A DNA stretch of 64,000 bases from Eretmocerus hayati (taxonomy: Eukaryota > Arthropoda > Insecta > Hymenoptera > Aphelinidae). This document shows, piece by piece, positions 37,401 through 49,112 of the stretch. The DNA lies in assembly GCA_029851415.1 (NCBI GenBank), contig CM056743.1, positions 74,297,186-74,361,185 of the forward strand, given 5' to 3'. The position numbers and the translations under genes are program-made. How positions within the stretch are numbered: the stretch's first letter is position 1; each line of letters opens with the position of its first letter. The notes under the pieces were generated by a model. It did not search any database and was not told the origin of the DNA. It saw only the letters and a list, made by a program, of their open reading frames with translations.

Positions 37401-40400
37401 ACAGAGAATGGACATGTCTAGATTCGGCATGGGGTGTCGACTTTGATGGCCCTTCGAGTGTTTACTGGCCATAATCGGGTCGGAGGGCCACTTTGGTGCA
37501 TGTCCTTCCTCTGGAATAGACATATTTGTTAGAGAAGATCATTTTGAACATGTGTGTGAGTGACAGGGAATCGACAGCTCTAGTTTCGGCATGAGGTGTC
37601 GACTTCGATGGCTTCCCAAGTACCTGCTGGCCAGAGTCGGGTCGCAACGCCATTGTGCGGCATGTCCTTTATCTGGATCCGACATTTATGTTATAGAAGA
37701 CCATCCTGATCATGTATGCGGAGTTACAGAGAATGGACATCTCTAGATTCGGCATGGGTTGTCGACTTTGATGGCCCTCCGAGTGTTTACAGGCCATAAT
37801 CGGGTCGGAGGGCCACTTTGGTGCATGTCCTTCCTCTGGAATAGACATATATGTTAGAGAAGATCATTTTGAACATGTGTGTGAGTGACAGGGAATCGAC
37901 AGCTCCAGTTCCGGCATGAGGTGTCGACTTCGATGGCCCCCCGAGTGTTTGCTGGCCATAATTAGGTCGCATCGCCATTATGGGTATAGCCATCCTCCCG
38001 ATCCGACATATATTTCAGAGAAGACCATTTTGAACATGTATCCAGAGTTACAGAGGATGGACATCTCTAGATTCGGCATGAGGTGTCGATTTCGATGGCC
38101 CCCCAAATGTCTGCTGGCCATAGTCCGGTCGCAGTGCCATTTTGGGGCATGTTCATCATCTGGATCCGACATCTATGTTAGAAAAGACCATCTCGAACAT
38201 GCGTGAAGAGTTACAGGGAATAGACATCTCTAGATTCGGCCTGAGGTATCTACTCTAGTGTCCCCGCCGCCCAAGTATCTGTTGGCCTTAATCGGGTCAC
38301 AGCGCCATTCTGAGGCATGTCCTCCCTCTGGAACAGATATATATGTTGGGGAAGACCATTTTGGACATGGGTGCAGAGTAACAGATAATGGACATCTCTA
38401 GATTCGGCATGAGGTGTCGACTTCGATGGCCCTCCAAGTGTCTACTGGCCATAATCGGGTCGCAGCGCCATTGTGCGGCATGTCCTCCCTCTGGAACCGA
38501 TATATTCGTTGGAGAAGACCATTTCGTACATGTTCGCAGAGTGACAGGGAATGGATATCTCTAGATTCGACCTGAGGTGTCGATTCTGATTGCCCCCCAA
38601 GTATCTGCTCGTCCTAATCGTGTCGCAGCACTATTTTGTAGCATGTCCATTATCTGGATCCGATATATATATGTTGGAGGGGGCCATTTCGAACATGTAT
38701 GCAGAGTGACAGGGAATGGACATATCTAGATTCAGCCTGAGGTGTCGACGCCGATGGGCCTCCAAGTGTCCACTGGCCACAATCGGGTCGCAGTGCCATT
38801 TTGGGTCATATCCATTATCTGGATCCGACATATATGCTAGAGAAGCCCATTTTGATCATGTGTGCGAAGTAACAGATAATGGACATCTCTAGATTCGGCC
38901 TGAGGTGTCGACTCCGATGTACCCGCCGCCCAAGTATCTGTTGGCCTTAATCGGGTCACAGCGCCATTTTGAGGCATGTCCTCCCTCTGGAACAGATATA
39001 TATGTTGGGGAAGCCCATTTTGATCATGTGTGCGAAGTAACAGATAATGGACATCTCTAGATTCGGCCTGAGGTGTCGACTCCGATGGGCCTCCAAGTGT
39101 CCACTGGCCATAATCGGGTCACAGCGCCATTGTGCGGCATGTCCATTATCTGGATCCGACATATATCTTAGAGAAGACCATTTTGAACATGTATGCAGAG
39201 TGACAGGAAATGGACATCCCCAGATCCGACCTGAGGTGTCGATTTCGATGGCCCCCCAAGTGTCTGCTGGCCATAGTCGGGTCGCAGTGCCATTTTGGGG
39301 CATGTCCATCATCTGGATCCGACATATACGTTAGAGAAGTCCATTGTGAACATGTGTGCAGAGTTACAGGAAATGGACATCTCTAGATTCGGCCTGAGGT
39401 GTCGACTCCGATGGGCCTCCAAGTGTCCACTGGACATAATCGGTTCGCCTCGCCATTTTGAGGCATGTCCTTCCTCTGGAACAGATATATATGTTGGGGG
39501 AGACCATTTTGAATATGTGTGCAGAGTAACAGATAATGGACATCTCTAGATTCGGCATGAGTTGTCGACTCCGATGTCCCTGCCGCCCAAGTATGTGTTC
39601 GCCGTTATCGGTTCGCAGCCCCATTGTGCGGCATGTCCTTCCTCTGTGAAACGACATATATATTAGAGAAGACCATTGTGAATATGTGTGAAGAGTTACA
39701 GGGAATGGACATCTCTAGATTCTGCCTGAGGTGTCTACTCCGGTGTCCCCGCCGCAGAAGTATCTGTTGGCCATAATCGGGTCACAGCGCCATTGTATGC
39801 CGCATGTCCTTCCTCTGGAACCGATATATTCGTTGGAGAAGGCCATTCAGAACATGTATGCAGAGTTACAGAGAATTGACATATCTAGATTCGGCCGCAG
39901 GTGTCGATGGCCCCTCAAGTGTCTGCTGCCCATAGTCGGGTGGCATCGCCATTTTGGGCCATGTCCATTATCTGGATCCGACATCTATGTTAGAGAAGAC
40001 CATTTTGGACATGTATGAGAAGTAACAGATAATGGACATCTCTACATTCGGCCCGAGGTGTCGACTCCGATGTCACCGCCGCCAAAGTATCTGTTCGCCA
40101 TTATCGGTTCGCAGCCCCATTGTGCGGCATGTCCTCTCTCTGGAAACGACATGTATGTTAGAGAAGACCATTTTGAACATGTGTCAAGAGTTACAGGGAA
40201 TGGACATCTCTAGATTCGGCCTGAGGTGTCGTCTCCGACGTCCCCGCCGCCCAAGTATCTGTTCGCCATAATCGGGTCACAGCGCCATTGTGTGGCATGT
40301 CCATTATCTGGATCCGACACTCATCTTAGAGAAGACCATTTTGAACATGTATGCAGAGTGACAGGAAATGGACATCCCCAGATTCGATCTGAGATGTCGA

Positions 40401-41967
40401 TTTCGATGGCCCCCTAGTGTCTGCTGGCCATGGTCGGGTCGCAGTGCCATTCTGGGGCATGTCCATCATCTGGATCCGACATATATGTTAGAGAAGACCA
40501 TTTTGAACATGTATGCGAAGTAACAGATAATGGACATCTCTACATTCGGCCCGAGGTGTCGACTCCGATGTCACCGCCGCCAAAGTATCTGTTCGCCGTT
40601 ATCGGTTCGCAGCCCAATTGTGCGGCATGTCCTCTCTCTGGAACCGACATATATGTTAGAGAAGACCATTTTGAACATGTGTCGAAAGTGACAGGGAATA
40701 GACATCTCTAGATTCGGCCTGAGGTGTCGACCCCGACGTCCCCGCCGCCCAAGTATGTGTTGGCCATAATCGGGTCACAGCTCCATTGTGCGGCATGTCC
40801 ATTATCTGGATCCGATATATTCGTTGGAGAAGACCATTCGGAACATGTATGCAGAGTTACAGAGAATTGACATATCTAGATTCGGCCTGAGGTGTCGATT
40901 CTGATTGCCCCTCAAGTATCTGCTCGTCCTAATCGGGTCGCAGCACCATTTTGGAGCATGTCCATTATCTGGATCCGATATATATGTTGGAGGGGACCGT
41001 TTCGAAGATGTATGCAGAGTAACAGATGATGGTCATCTCTAGATTCGGTCTGAGGTGTCGATTCCGATGGGCCTCCAAGAGTCTACTGGCCATAATCGGG
41101 TCGCTGCGCCATTTTGAGGCATGTCATCCCTCTGGAACAGACATATATTTTAGTGAAGACCAATTTTGACATTTGTGCGGAGTAACAGATAATGGACATC
41201 TCTACATTCGGCCCTAGGTGTCGACTCCGATGTCCCCGCCGCCCAAGTATCTGTTCGCCATTATCGGTTTGCAGCCCCATTGTGCGGCATGTCCTTTCTC
41301 TGCAACCGACATATATATGAGAGAAGACCATTTTGAACATGTGTCAAGAGTTACAGGAAATGGACATCTCTAGATTCGGCCTGAGGTGTCGATTTCGATG
41401 GCCCTCCAAGTGTCTACTGGCCATAATAGGGTCGCAGCGCCATTGTGCGGCATGTCATTCCTCTGGAACCGATATATTCGTTGGACGAGACCATTTCGAA
41501 CATGTGTGCGGAGTGACAGGAAAGGGATATCTCTAGATTCGACCTGAAGTGTCGATTCTGATTGCCCCCCAAGTATCTGCTCGTCCTATTCGGGTCGCAG
41601 CACCATTTTGGAGCATGTCCATTATCTGGATCCGATATATATGTTGTAGGAGACCGTTTCGAACATGCTTGCAGATTTACAGAGAATGGACAACTCTAGA
41701 TCCGGCCTCAGGTGTCGACTCCGATCGGCCTCCAAGTGTCCACTGGCCACAATCGGGTCGCAGAACCATTTTGAGACATGTCCTTCCTCTGGAACAGATA
41801 TATATGTTGGGGAAGACCATTTTGAACATGTGTGCAGAGTAACAGATAATGGACATCTCTAGATTCGGCATGAGGTGTCGACTCCGATGTACCCGCCGCC
41901 CAAGTATCTGTTCGCCATTATCGGTTCGCAGCCCCATTGTGCGACATGTTCTCCCTCTGGAATCGAC
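34466..41967 (+). repeat. ~163-bp satellite array, block 2 (about 46 monomers)
   Basis: Same monomer and orientation as block 1, mostly 162-165 bp, with several interspersed types. A third type marked by GATGGGCCTCCAAGTGTCCA and GGAACAGATATATATGTTGG is common from 38.3 kb on. The part at 35.4-38.2 kb is organised as a higher-order repeat. The block stops inside a monomer at the insertion listed at 41972. Confidence 0.97.
35442..38210 (+). repeat. 7-monomer higher-order repeat, period ~1145 bp
   Basis: The distinctive monomer with GAATGGACATGTCTAGATTC followed by GGCATGGGGTGTCGACTTTG starts near 35442, 36588 and (slightly changed) 37733. A second copy within each period lies at 36261 and 37406. 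The spacings 818 + 327 = 1145 bp repeat exactly, equal to seven ~163.5-bp monomers. About 2.4 higher-order units are present and they are much more alike than adjacent monomers. Confidence 0.9.
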
Positions 41968-41971
41968 ATAT

Positions 41972-43059
41972 GGGCAAATCTCACGAAGTATGCGGTTTGG
42001 CCGAACAGGCCTATTTTCACGTTGTCAGAACAACAGTCGCGTTATTTCCGCCGCTCGCATTAGATCATTTTGAAGATCTACTCATATTTAATAGTTCTGC
42101 ATCATTCAGAAGTCTAAAAATTGCTATAGAAAGGTACTGGGAGACGCTTCTTCGTGACAAAATCACAATTTTCGACCGAACAGGGCCATAGTTCTCTCAC
42201 GCCTTAGCTCGCCACAGGCGGGGCGGTTTACCGATCGGTCTGAAAATTGGATATGTGATGGATTATAATACATAGAAACATATAATGTTCGCCCGAGGCT
42301 GTGCCTATCAATGCGTCGGAGTGCCGATGATTCGTTGGAGCGAACTCCGATTCTACATTTTCTCCTGTATCGCTCTTCTAATGGATGCAGCACTCGGGGC
42401 GGTGAATATTTCGTATCTGTAGAAACGACATATTATTCTACATCCAAAAACCTACAAATCTAGCCCAAGAACGATAGTGTGCTCGATTCCGCACGACGAT
42501 GCGGCTTGAAATGAGAAAAGTTATTTTCGCGTAAATGGGGTCAAAAAAATCGTTTTTCGTGTAGCACACGAAAATTTCGATTCCGTTGGGATGGAAACCA
42601 CGTGTAAACTGATATTTGTACCTCAAGAAATGCCTATGAGGATCGCCCCTACTACAGCCTCATATCGGTCGCGATGCGAGGCTTGTGAGGATCGACAAAT
42701 GACGAAAATGAGCGTTTCGACGGTTGAGGCACATCTACATTTTGTACCACAGACCTTCAGAAAACACTGTAAACCATTGAACTCATCTCTCTTCTTCTAT
42801 TCCAACACCAAGGATGCCATGTATTCACATACACACGAGCCAATTAGAATTACGAAAATATGAGGGTCCCACGCAAATACATGGGAAAAACTTCTACACC
42901 CTCACAAATCCACGGCGGGGCTCCAAAATGATTTACGCAAGTATTTCATCATTGTTTGAGCATTACTTGGACCAAACAAAAGTTTATCGGAGATGTGCTG
43001 CCATTCTGGAAATTCTCGAAATTTCAAAGTCGAAACCGCATAGTTCCTGAGATTTGCCC
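41972..43059. mobile_element. 1.09-kb TIR element inserted in a satellite monomer
   Basis: The ends are GGGCAAATCTCACGAAG and, inverted, GGGCAAATCTCAGGAAC, with matching continuing through TATGCGGTTT (about 27 bp, two mismatches). ATAT lies just outside both ends (41968-41971, 43060-43063). The uninterrupted monomer reads GACATATATGTT, which is what remains after removing the element and one ATAT. No transposase is visible, so it looks non-autonomous. The superfamily is uncertain, since the flanking ATAT could be partly element and partly duplication. Confidence 0.82.
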
Positions 43060-44417
43060 ATATATGTTGGAGAAGACCATTTGAACATGTGTCAAGAGTT
43101 ACAGGGAATGGACATCTCTAGATTCGGCCTGAGGTGTCGACTCCGACGTCCCCGCCGCCCAAGTATCTGTTGGCCGTAATCGCGTCACAATGCCATTGTG
43201 CGGCATGTCCATTATCTGGATCCGATATATATGTTGGAGGAGACCGTTTCGAACATGTATGCAGAGTGTTAGGAAATGGACATCACCAGATTCGACCTGA
43301 GGTGTCGATTTCGATGGCCCCCCAAGTGTCGGCTGGCCATAGTCGGGTCGCAGTGCCATTTTTGGGCATATCCATTATCTGGATCCGACATATATGTAAG
43401 AGAAGACCATTTCGAACATGTGTGCGAAGTAACAGATAATGGATATCTCTAGATTCGGCCTGAGGTGTCGACTCCGATGGGATTCCAAGTGTCCACTGGC
43501 CATAATCGGGTCGCAGCGCCATTTCGAGTCATGTCCTTCCTCTGGAACAGATATATATGTTGGGAAAGACCATTTTGAACATGTGTCAAGAGTGATAGGG
43601 AATGGACATCTCTAGATTCGCTCTCAGGTGTCGACTCCGACGTCCACGCCGCCCAAGTATCTGTTGGCCATAATCGCGCCAAAGCGCCATTGTGCGGCAT
43701 GTCCATTATCTGGATCCGACATATATCTTAGAGAAAACCATTTTGAACATGTATGCAGTGTGTTAGGAAATGGACATCACCAGATTCGGCCTGAGGTGTC
43801 GACTCCGACGTCCCCGCCGCCCAAGTATGTGTTTGCCATAATCGGGTCACAGCGCCATTGTGCGGCATGTCCATTATCTGGATCCGACATATATCTTAGA
43901 GAAGACCATTTTGAACATGTATGCAGAGTGACAGGAAATGGACATCCCCAGATTCGACCTGAGGTGTCGATTTCGATGGCCCCCCAAGTGTCTGCTGGCC
44001 ATAGTCGGGTCGCAGTGCCATTTTGGGGCATGTCCATTATCTGGATCCGACATATTTGTTAGAGAAGACCATTTTGATCATGTGTGCGAAGTCACAGATA
44101 ATGGACATCTCTAGATTCGGCCTGAGGTGTCGACTCCGATGTGCCTCCAAGTGTCCATTGGCCATAATCGGGTCGCAGCGCCATTTTGAGGCATGTCCTC
44201 CCTCTGGAACAGATATATATGTTGGGAAAGACCATTTTGAACATGTATGCAGAGTTACAGAAAATGGACATCTCTAGATTCGGCCCGAGGTATCGACTTC
44301 GATGGCCCCTCTAATTGTCTGCTGGCCATAAAGGGTCGCAGCGCCATTATAGGGCAAGTTCATCCTCTGGATCCGACATTTATGTCATGAAAAGATCATT
44401 TTGAGTTTGTATGCATA
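43060..44417 (+). repeat. ~163-bp satellite array, block 3 (about 8 monomers)
   Basis: Continuation of block 2 after the insertion, in the same orientation and with the same monomer types. The last monomer (from about 44275) decays, and the similarity ends near 44417. Confidence 0.95.
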
Positions 44418-44804
44418 GTCTCAAGGAATCCTGGATCATGTAGGTATGTCTCTATACATATATCTGCCTATACATACGTATATACATATAAACACATAAA
44501 TACAGAGATACTTACATATTGTACATCATCAATATTACCTGGATAACACCCTTATATGGTTCGTTTTCCGATAAATGGGGAGTTGAATACGTCAAACAAT
44601 TTCGAAGACTTCGGACTATCTGATTAGAGGAGATGATCAATTTAATTGACAAATATCTCTTTTCATGAATATTCAACATTCCTGTCGGGTGTATTGATCA
44701 CTCAGAAGGGTTCTCCCTGTCGTACAAAAGGACGGACATGTCCTATTCCATCGGTTGATTGCCTCAAATACGCGTGAGCCATCTGTCTGCTATCTGTCTG
44801 CCAT

Positions 44805-44833
44805 CTGTCTGGTAACTTCAGACTCATATTCAT
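44805..44833 (-). repeat. Right inverted flank of the satellite region
   Basis: Reverse complement of the 24696-24721 segment (one mismatch and a 2-base gap), about 390 bp beyond the last satellite monomer. Together the two flanks bracket roughly 20 kb. Confidence 0.55.
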
Positions 44834-44927
44834 CATATATTGTTGAGTGTGAATATGCAAATGTGTGTCGCGATTGAAGATCTGTCTTGGGGCGCGAATG
44901 AGAGGGACCGCGAGAAGCGCAGAAGAT

Positions 44928-44989
44928 GGTGAACGAGGTCCTTTCGACGTATCGACCTCTTGATCTTGATAGAAAGGACCTCGTTCACC
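44928..44989. repeat. 18-bp perfect-stem hairpin
   Basis: GGTGAACGAGGTCCTTTC at 44928-44945 is the exact reverse complement of 44972-44989, with a 26-bp loop. No T-run follows, and there is no neighbouring gene for which it would act as a terminator. Confidence 0.8.
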
Positions 44990-46849
44990 TGGCTGTGGCG
45001 GGGGACCTCTATTTTCGGCTCTAAGTGAGGGTGGGTATCTCGGTGACTGGTGGGTCTACTCGTCTATACACGTGTACCGTTATTCCGACTACTCCTGGTG
45101 TCCTCGTCGCCTGCTCTGTCTTGTTGTGTGGCAAGTTGGCTCTTGGAATTTTGGGAGGCGCCTTCGTGGACTACTTAAGGATTCGGCACTTCGTTTGCAA
45201 ACTGAATAGAGTTGTAGTGGCTCTTTAGGCCCGTGACTTCCGATCTTACTGATGCACTGTCTCGTCGGGTAGATTGAATTGAACTGCACTTGCCGAACTT
45301 CAATCCATCCATCTCATACTCATTTCTTACATCCTATGATGCTGAAGTGAAACCACTCTACGAGTGGCTTCAAGTTGCACTCATTACAAATGTGGTAAAA
45401 TGTTGTGGATAATGTGACGGACCTCATTCGACTGTCACGTAAATATCCATCCTGTGATGTTGATCGAAGATGCTAATGAGGGAATCAGATCCCAGATCGT
45501 TCGAATCGTGCAGTGTCTATGGTAATTGGGATGAGAATCTCTCGTGGAACGCGTTATCGCCTCAGTGCCTTTCAAATAAAAGAGATATTAATGCGTGCGA
45601 TAAGGTTCCTTGGATGGTCAAGCTGATTAGTCTATAAAATGAAATCCTTGGAATGTTGTCACTCCACATCGATTTTATGTCTCTCGTGAGCCCCCTTTTC
45701 GCTTTCGAGCCATTTCTATGTGTTCTGTGACTTCATGTCCGGTCCAACTTGGGTTTTGCAGCCGGAAATCGAGTGGCTTTCGAGTAATTCTACCCAGACT
45801 ATATCGTGCAATGCTGCTGTAGTTTTCCAGTGCAGCTACTTCGTGATGACCTATATATTTCAGATCCCAGGATACAGCTCGTCTCATGCCTCTGCAAGGG
45901 TTAGCTGATACATTCTGATTTTGGACTGGATTTGTGGGAAGTGCTAAAAGTTGATGAGATCCTCATAATCACTCAACGGTGTGATAACTAAGACGCTGAG
46001 TAGTATATTAGCTCAAGAGCGTCACTGGATAACCGAATTGAAAAAAGGCAGTTTGATGATATGCTAAATCTTCCAAACAGTAATAGAGTTTTTATTGGAG
46101 AAAACTTTGGGATCCAGTCATGTTTTCTGATCGATGAACCATAACTAAAGCAACACTAGAAATTTCAAGAAACGATGTGCATCAATCGACTCGGTCACAG
46201 GACTCGAATTATCTCCTCGATGTTGATGATTCATGCAGGGAATCAGAAACTGTGACAGATACATCGTGAATATTCCCAATTCCGGGACATCTCCCCACTC
46301 TACCGGGGAATCTCTCGATCGTCAATGTGTCCATGAGTATTTGGATATAAAGTCGCAGGCTTGTCATTTCTCAAATGAGCATCCTGCATTTTATTCAATC
46401 CTCACAAAAAGAGGTTGGGCAAATTCTAGCAAATCGGGATAAGTTCTGTGCAATTGGAAAAAAATCTCTAAAAAATGATGTGCGTGGCAATCACGTGCGT
46501 AGAAAAGTGAAACCTTCTGACCTCAGATCAGGGACGATATCATCATAATAATATGAGATGTGTTGAGTATGTACATGTACAATTCAACTGTGATGAACAT
46601 AATGTTGAAATTTTCGTACAATGTTGTTCTCAATTTGATAATCAGAAAATTCCAAGGAATCCAATTCATGTAGGGATCGCAATTATTACAGTAGCCAAAG
46701 TGGAAGAGACTCATTGCATAAGCATTATTCGCTTATGGGAATGGAAAATTAGCAAATTTGCCACTAGATTATCGTTCTTGGACAATCGAACACATGCATG
46801 TTATTTGAGATGTGAATATGAGCTGTCTTTCTTGTTACAGTAAATATGA

Positions 46850-47135
46850 AAGTTCTGATCTCAAAGTGCACAAGCATTCGCTATGAAAACATGAGTTTTC
46901 TTATAATTGGGAGATAAGTTAATGTAAGCTCTGAACTGAATATAAGTCTGAAAGAATAGAGAGGCTGTTCATTAATGCAAGCTTTGATCCCAAAGCCTAT
47001 GAGCATTCGCTTTTGAAAATCGAAAAGTGTAGATGAGTTGAATAAAAAATCCAAGAATCGCAGAGTCAACTCATCGAAGGAAGTTCTGAACTCAAAGTCT
47101 CCAAGCATTCGGTCATGAAAACATGAGTCCTTTTG
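46850..47135. repeat. Degenerate ~115-bp tandem repeat
   Basis: Three diverged units near 46850, 46978 and 47081 share GTTCTGAWCTCAAAG (the middle unit is more changed), AGCATTCG and GAAAACATGAG. Confidence 0.6.
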
Positions 47136-47519
47136 TTAGTGGTCAATAAGTGAATATAAGCTCTGAAATAATCACAACTTGGATATTGAATTCCTCCACA
47201 GTCTAATCCACATCAGAAGAGTCTCCTCACAGATGTGTTGGGTTGTTCACGAACAATTCACATGAGTTATCAGCCAGATGTAGCATGCTAGTTACCGTCG
47301 CACACAGTCTTACGTAACACGAGAAAGACCACAATCATGATTACCCTGAAAACGTGCGATTTCGGAATGTTCGAAGGGGGGAAATTGTAGCTTTTGACAT
47401 GCAGAATCCGAATCCTTTTCCCCCGAGGAGCCTCCTCTGCGCATACGCTGACGGCTAGCGAAAAACCGTGAAAATACTGGAAAAACAACAGTATTAAGGG
47501 TTTAAATCAGAGGGGAAGT

Positions 47520-48295
47520 GATTTACGCAAATTTTGATGGGAACTAAAGTTGTTGCATTTTGACACACAAATTTGATGGTATAACCAGTTTTTCCAGAAA
47601 TGCATTTTTTGGAGGTTTTTGGGCTGTTTTGGCGGTTTTTTGGCGGAATTTCGGAATTTTGACTGCGGCAATCGGAAGATCAGAAAATTTTACGTCGAAA
47701 TAGGTATTTTCAAAATTTTTTCTAAATCCACCCCGAGGCCTGTGCACCAGCCAGATGGAGCGAGAGCCAGAAAAACGGATGGGGGCGCCCAAAAAGCTCC
47801 CATAGGGCGAGAAAGGAGCGATTTACGCAAATTTTGATGGGAAACAAAGTTGTTGCATTTTAACACACAAATTTGATGGTATAACCAGTTTTTCCAAAAA
47901 TGCATTTTTTGGAGGTTTTTGGGCTGTTTTGGCGGTTTTTTGGCAGAATTTCAGAATTTTGACTGCGGCAATCGGAAGATCAGAAAATTTTACGTCGGAA
48001 TAGGTATTTTCAAAATTTTTTCTAAATCCACCCTGAGGCCTGTGCACCAGCCAGATGGAGCGAGAGCCAGAAAAACGAATGAGGGCGCTCAAAAAGCTCC
48101 CATAGAGCGAGAAAGGAGCGATTTACGCAAATTTTGATAGGAACCAAAGTTGTTGCATCTTAACACACAAATTTGATGGTATAACCAGTTTTTCCAAAAA
48201 TGCATTTTTTGGAGGTTTTTGGGCTGTTTTGGCGGTTTTTTTGGCAGAATTTCGGAATTTTGACTGCGGCAATCGAAAGATCAGAAAATTTTTTA
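47520..48295 (-). repeat. 300-bp tandem repeat, minus-oriented array (2.6 copies)
   Basis: Units of 300 bp with GATTTACGCAAATTTTGATG, TTTGGAGGTTTTTGGGCTG, TTTTGACTGCGGCAATCG and CCTGTGCACCAGCCAGATGG repeat from 47520. The third copy is cut at about 48295, inside the AGAAAATTTT motif. It is the reverse complement of the array at 49113-51393. Confidence 0.95.
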
Positions 48296-49112
48296 TTGCA
48301 TTTAGAAGCTTGAAATCTTGATTCGAGAGCATTTAGATGGACTTTATAAGTGGTCATTCTCGAGGGAATTTTTCGATCTATCGATTGTGCGAGGCTCTAG
48401 TCCAGTCAAATGACGCGGATCTCCATGAAACTGTCACGTTCTGGCTGGTGAGGAGATCAAATTGCGGCAAATCGCTTAAAACTCATCTGGAAATGTAAAC
48501 CCTAGAAGGAACCTTTCTTCCGGGAGATCATACAATTCCACCTTAGAATAATAATTGAGAATTCTTCTGAGAATGCGTTCTTGAGGAAAAGTCAACAGGT
48601 TATTCTCAAACAATCCGATATAAATGACACCATTGACATGAGAAACTACTCTTCGAGCATATTCTGATGGGATATTCCCTCACCATCCAAATGCACCCAA
48701 CCGCGTGTTAATACATTGTTTTGTTTCAGACATAGCAGAGTTTTGGAGGTGGAAAGTCGGCATTCTTTTTATAGGAGACGAATCAAAAGTTTCATAAATT
48801 CGCTCAGCAGCTACGCAAAAAAAGATTTTGGGATCCTAGTGACTATTGAATCATCATATTTTCAGGTATCGAATTGATACAAAATCACGAGGGAAAGACG
48901 AAATAGATGGGAAAATAAACATGAAATACTAAGTTCATTCGCCCACCTATTCCACGAGGAACTGCTCAAGCGCTCTAGCCAATGAATTACTAATATTCTC
49001 GATGTATTCCATTACTTAGTCAGAGAATTCCACGCTGGCACAGGTGTTTATCCCTAGGGAACCAACCTCTGCATGACAATAGGAATGAGTCTTTGAAGAA
49101 TTCTGTGTGGAT
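48296..49112. other. Unique core between the opposed 300-bp arrays
   Basis: About 815 bp without the repeat and without recognisable coding sequence. It separates the two arrays and may be the internal part of a larger element. Confidence 0.5.

Larger units (their letters stand above)
44418..47519. other. No gene recognised; small repeats only
   Basis: Holds a (TATACATA)-type A/T stretch near 44455-44500, three ATCTGTCTGCC-like units at 44781-44812, the hairpin at 44928-44989 and the degenerate repeat at 46850-47135. Frames at 45025-45228 and 46553-46843 lack recognisable domains. Confidence 0.4.

Noticed and set aside
25022..44417. Many open frames (up to ~180 codons) on both strands inside the satellite, with recurring peptides such as DISRFGLRCR and SDIYVREDHFEHV
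   Set aside because: They are the same ~163-bp monomer translated repeatedly. Frames shift whenever the monomer is not a multiple of three, open frames exist on both strands, and no start, splice or domain evidence supports coding.
24938..44417. CRISPR array
   Set aside because: The repeats are long, contiguous monomers without short repeat/unique spacer alternation, in what is clearly a eukaryotic sequence.
45490..45530. GTTCGAATC-like box B suggesting a tRNA or tRNA-derived SINE
   Set aside because: No matching box A, acceptor stem or anticodon arm could be found around it.
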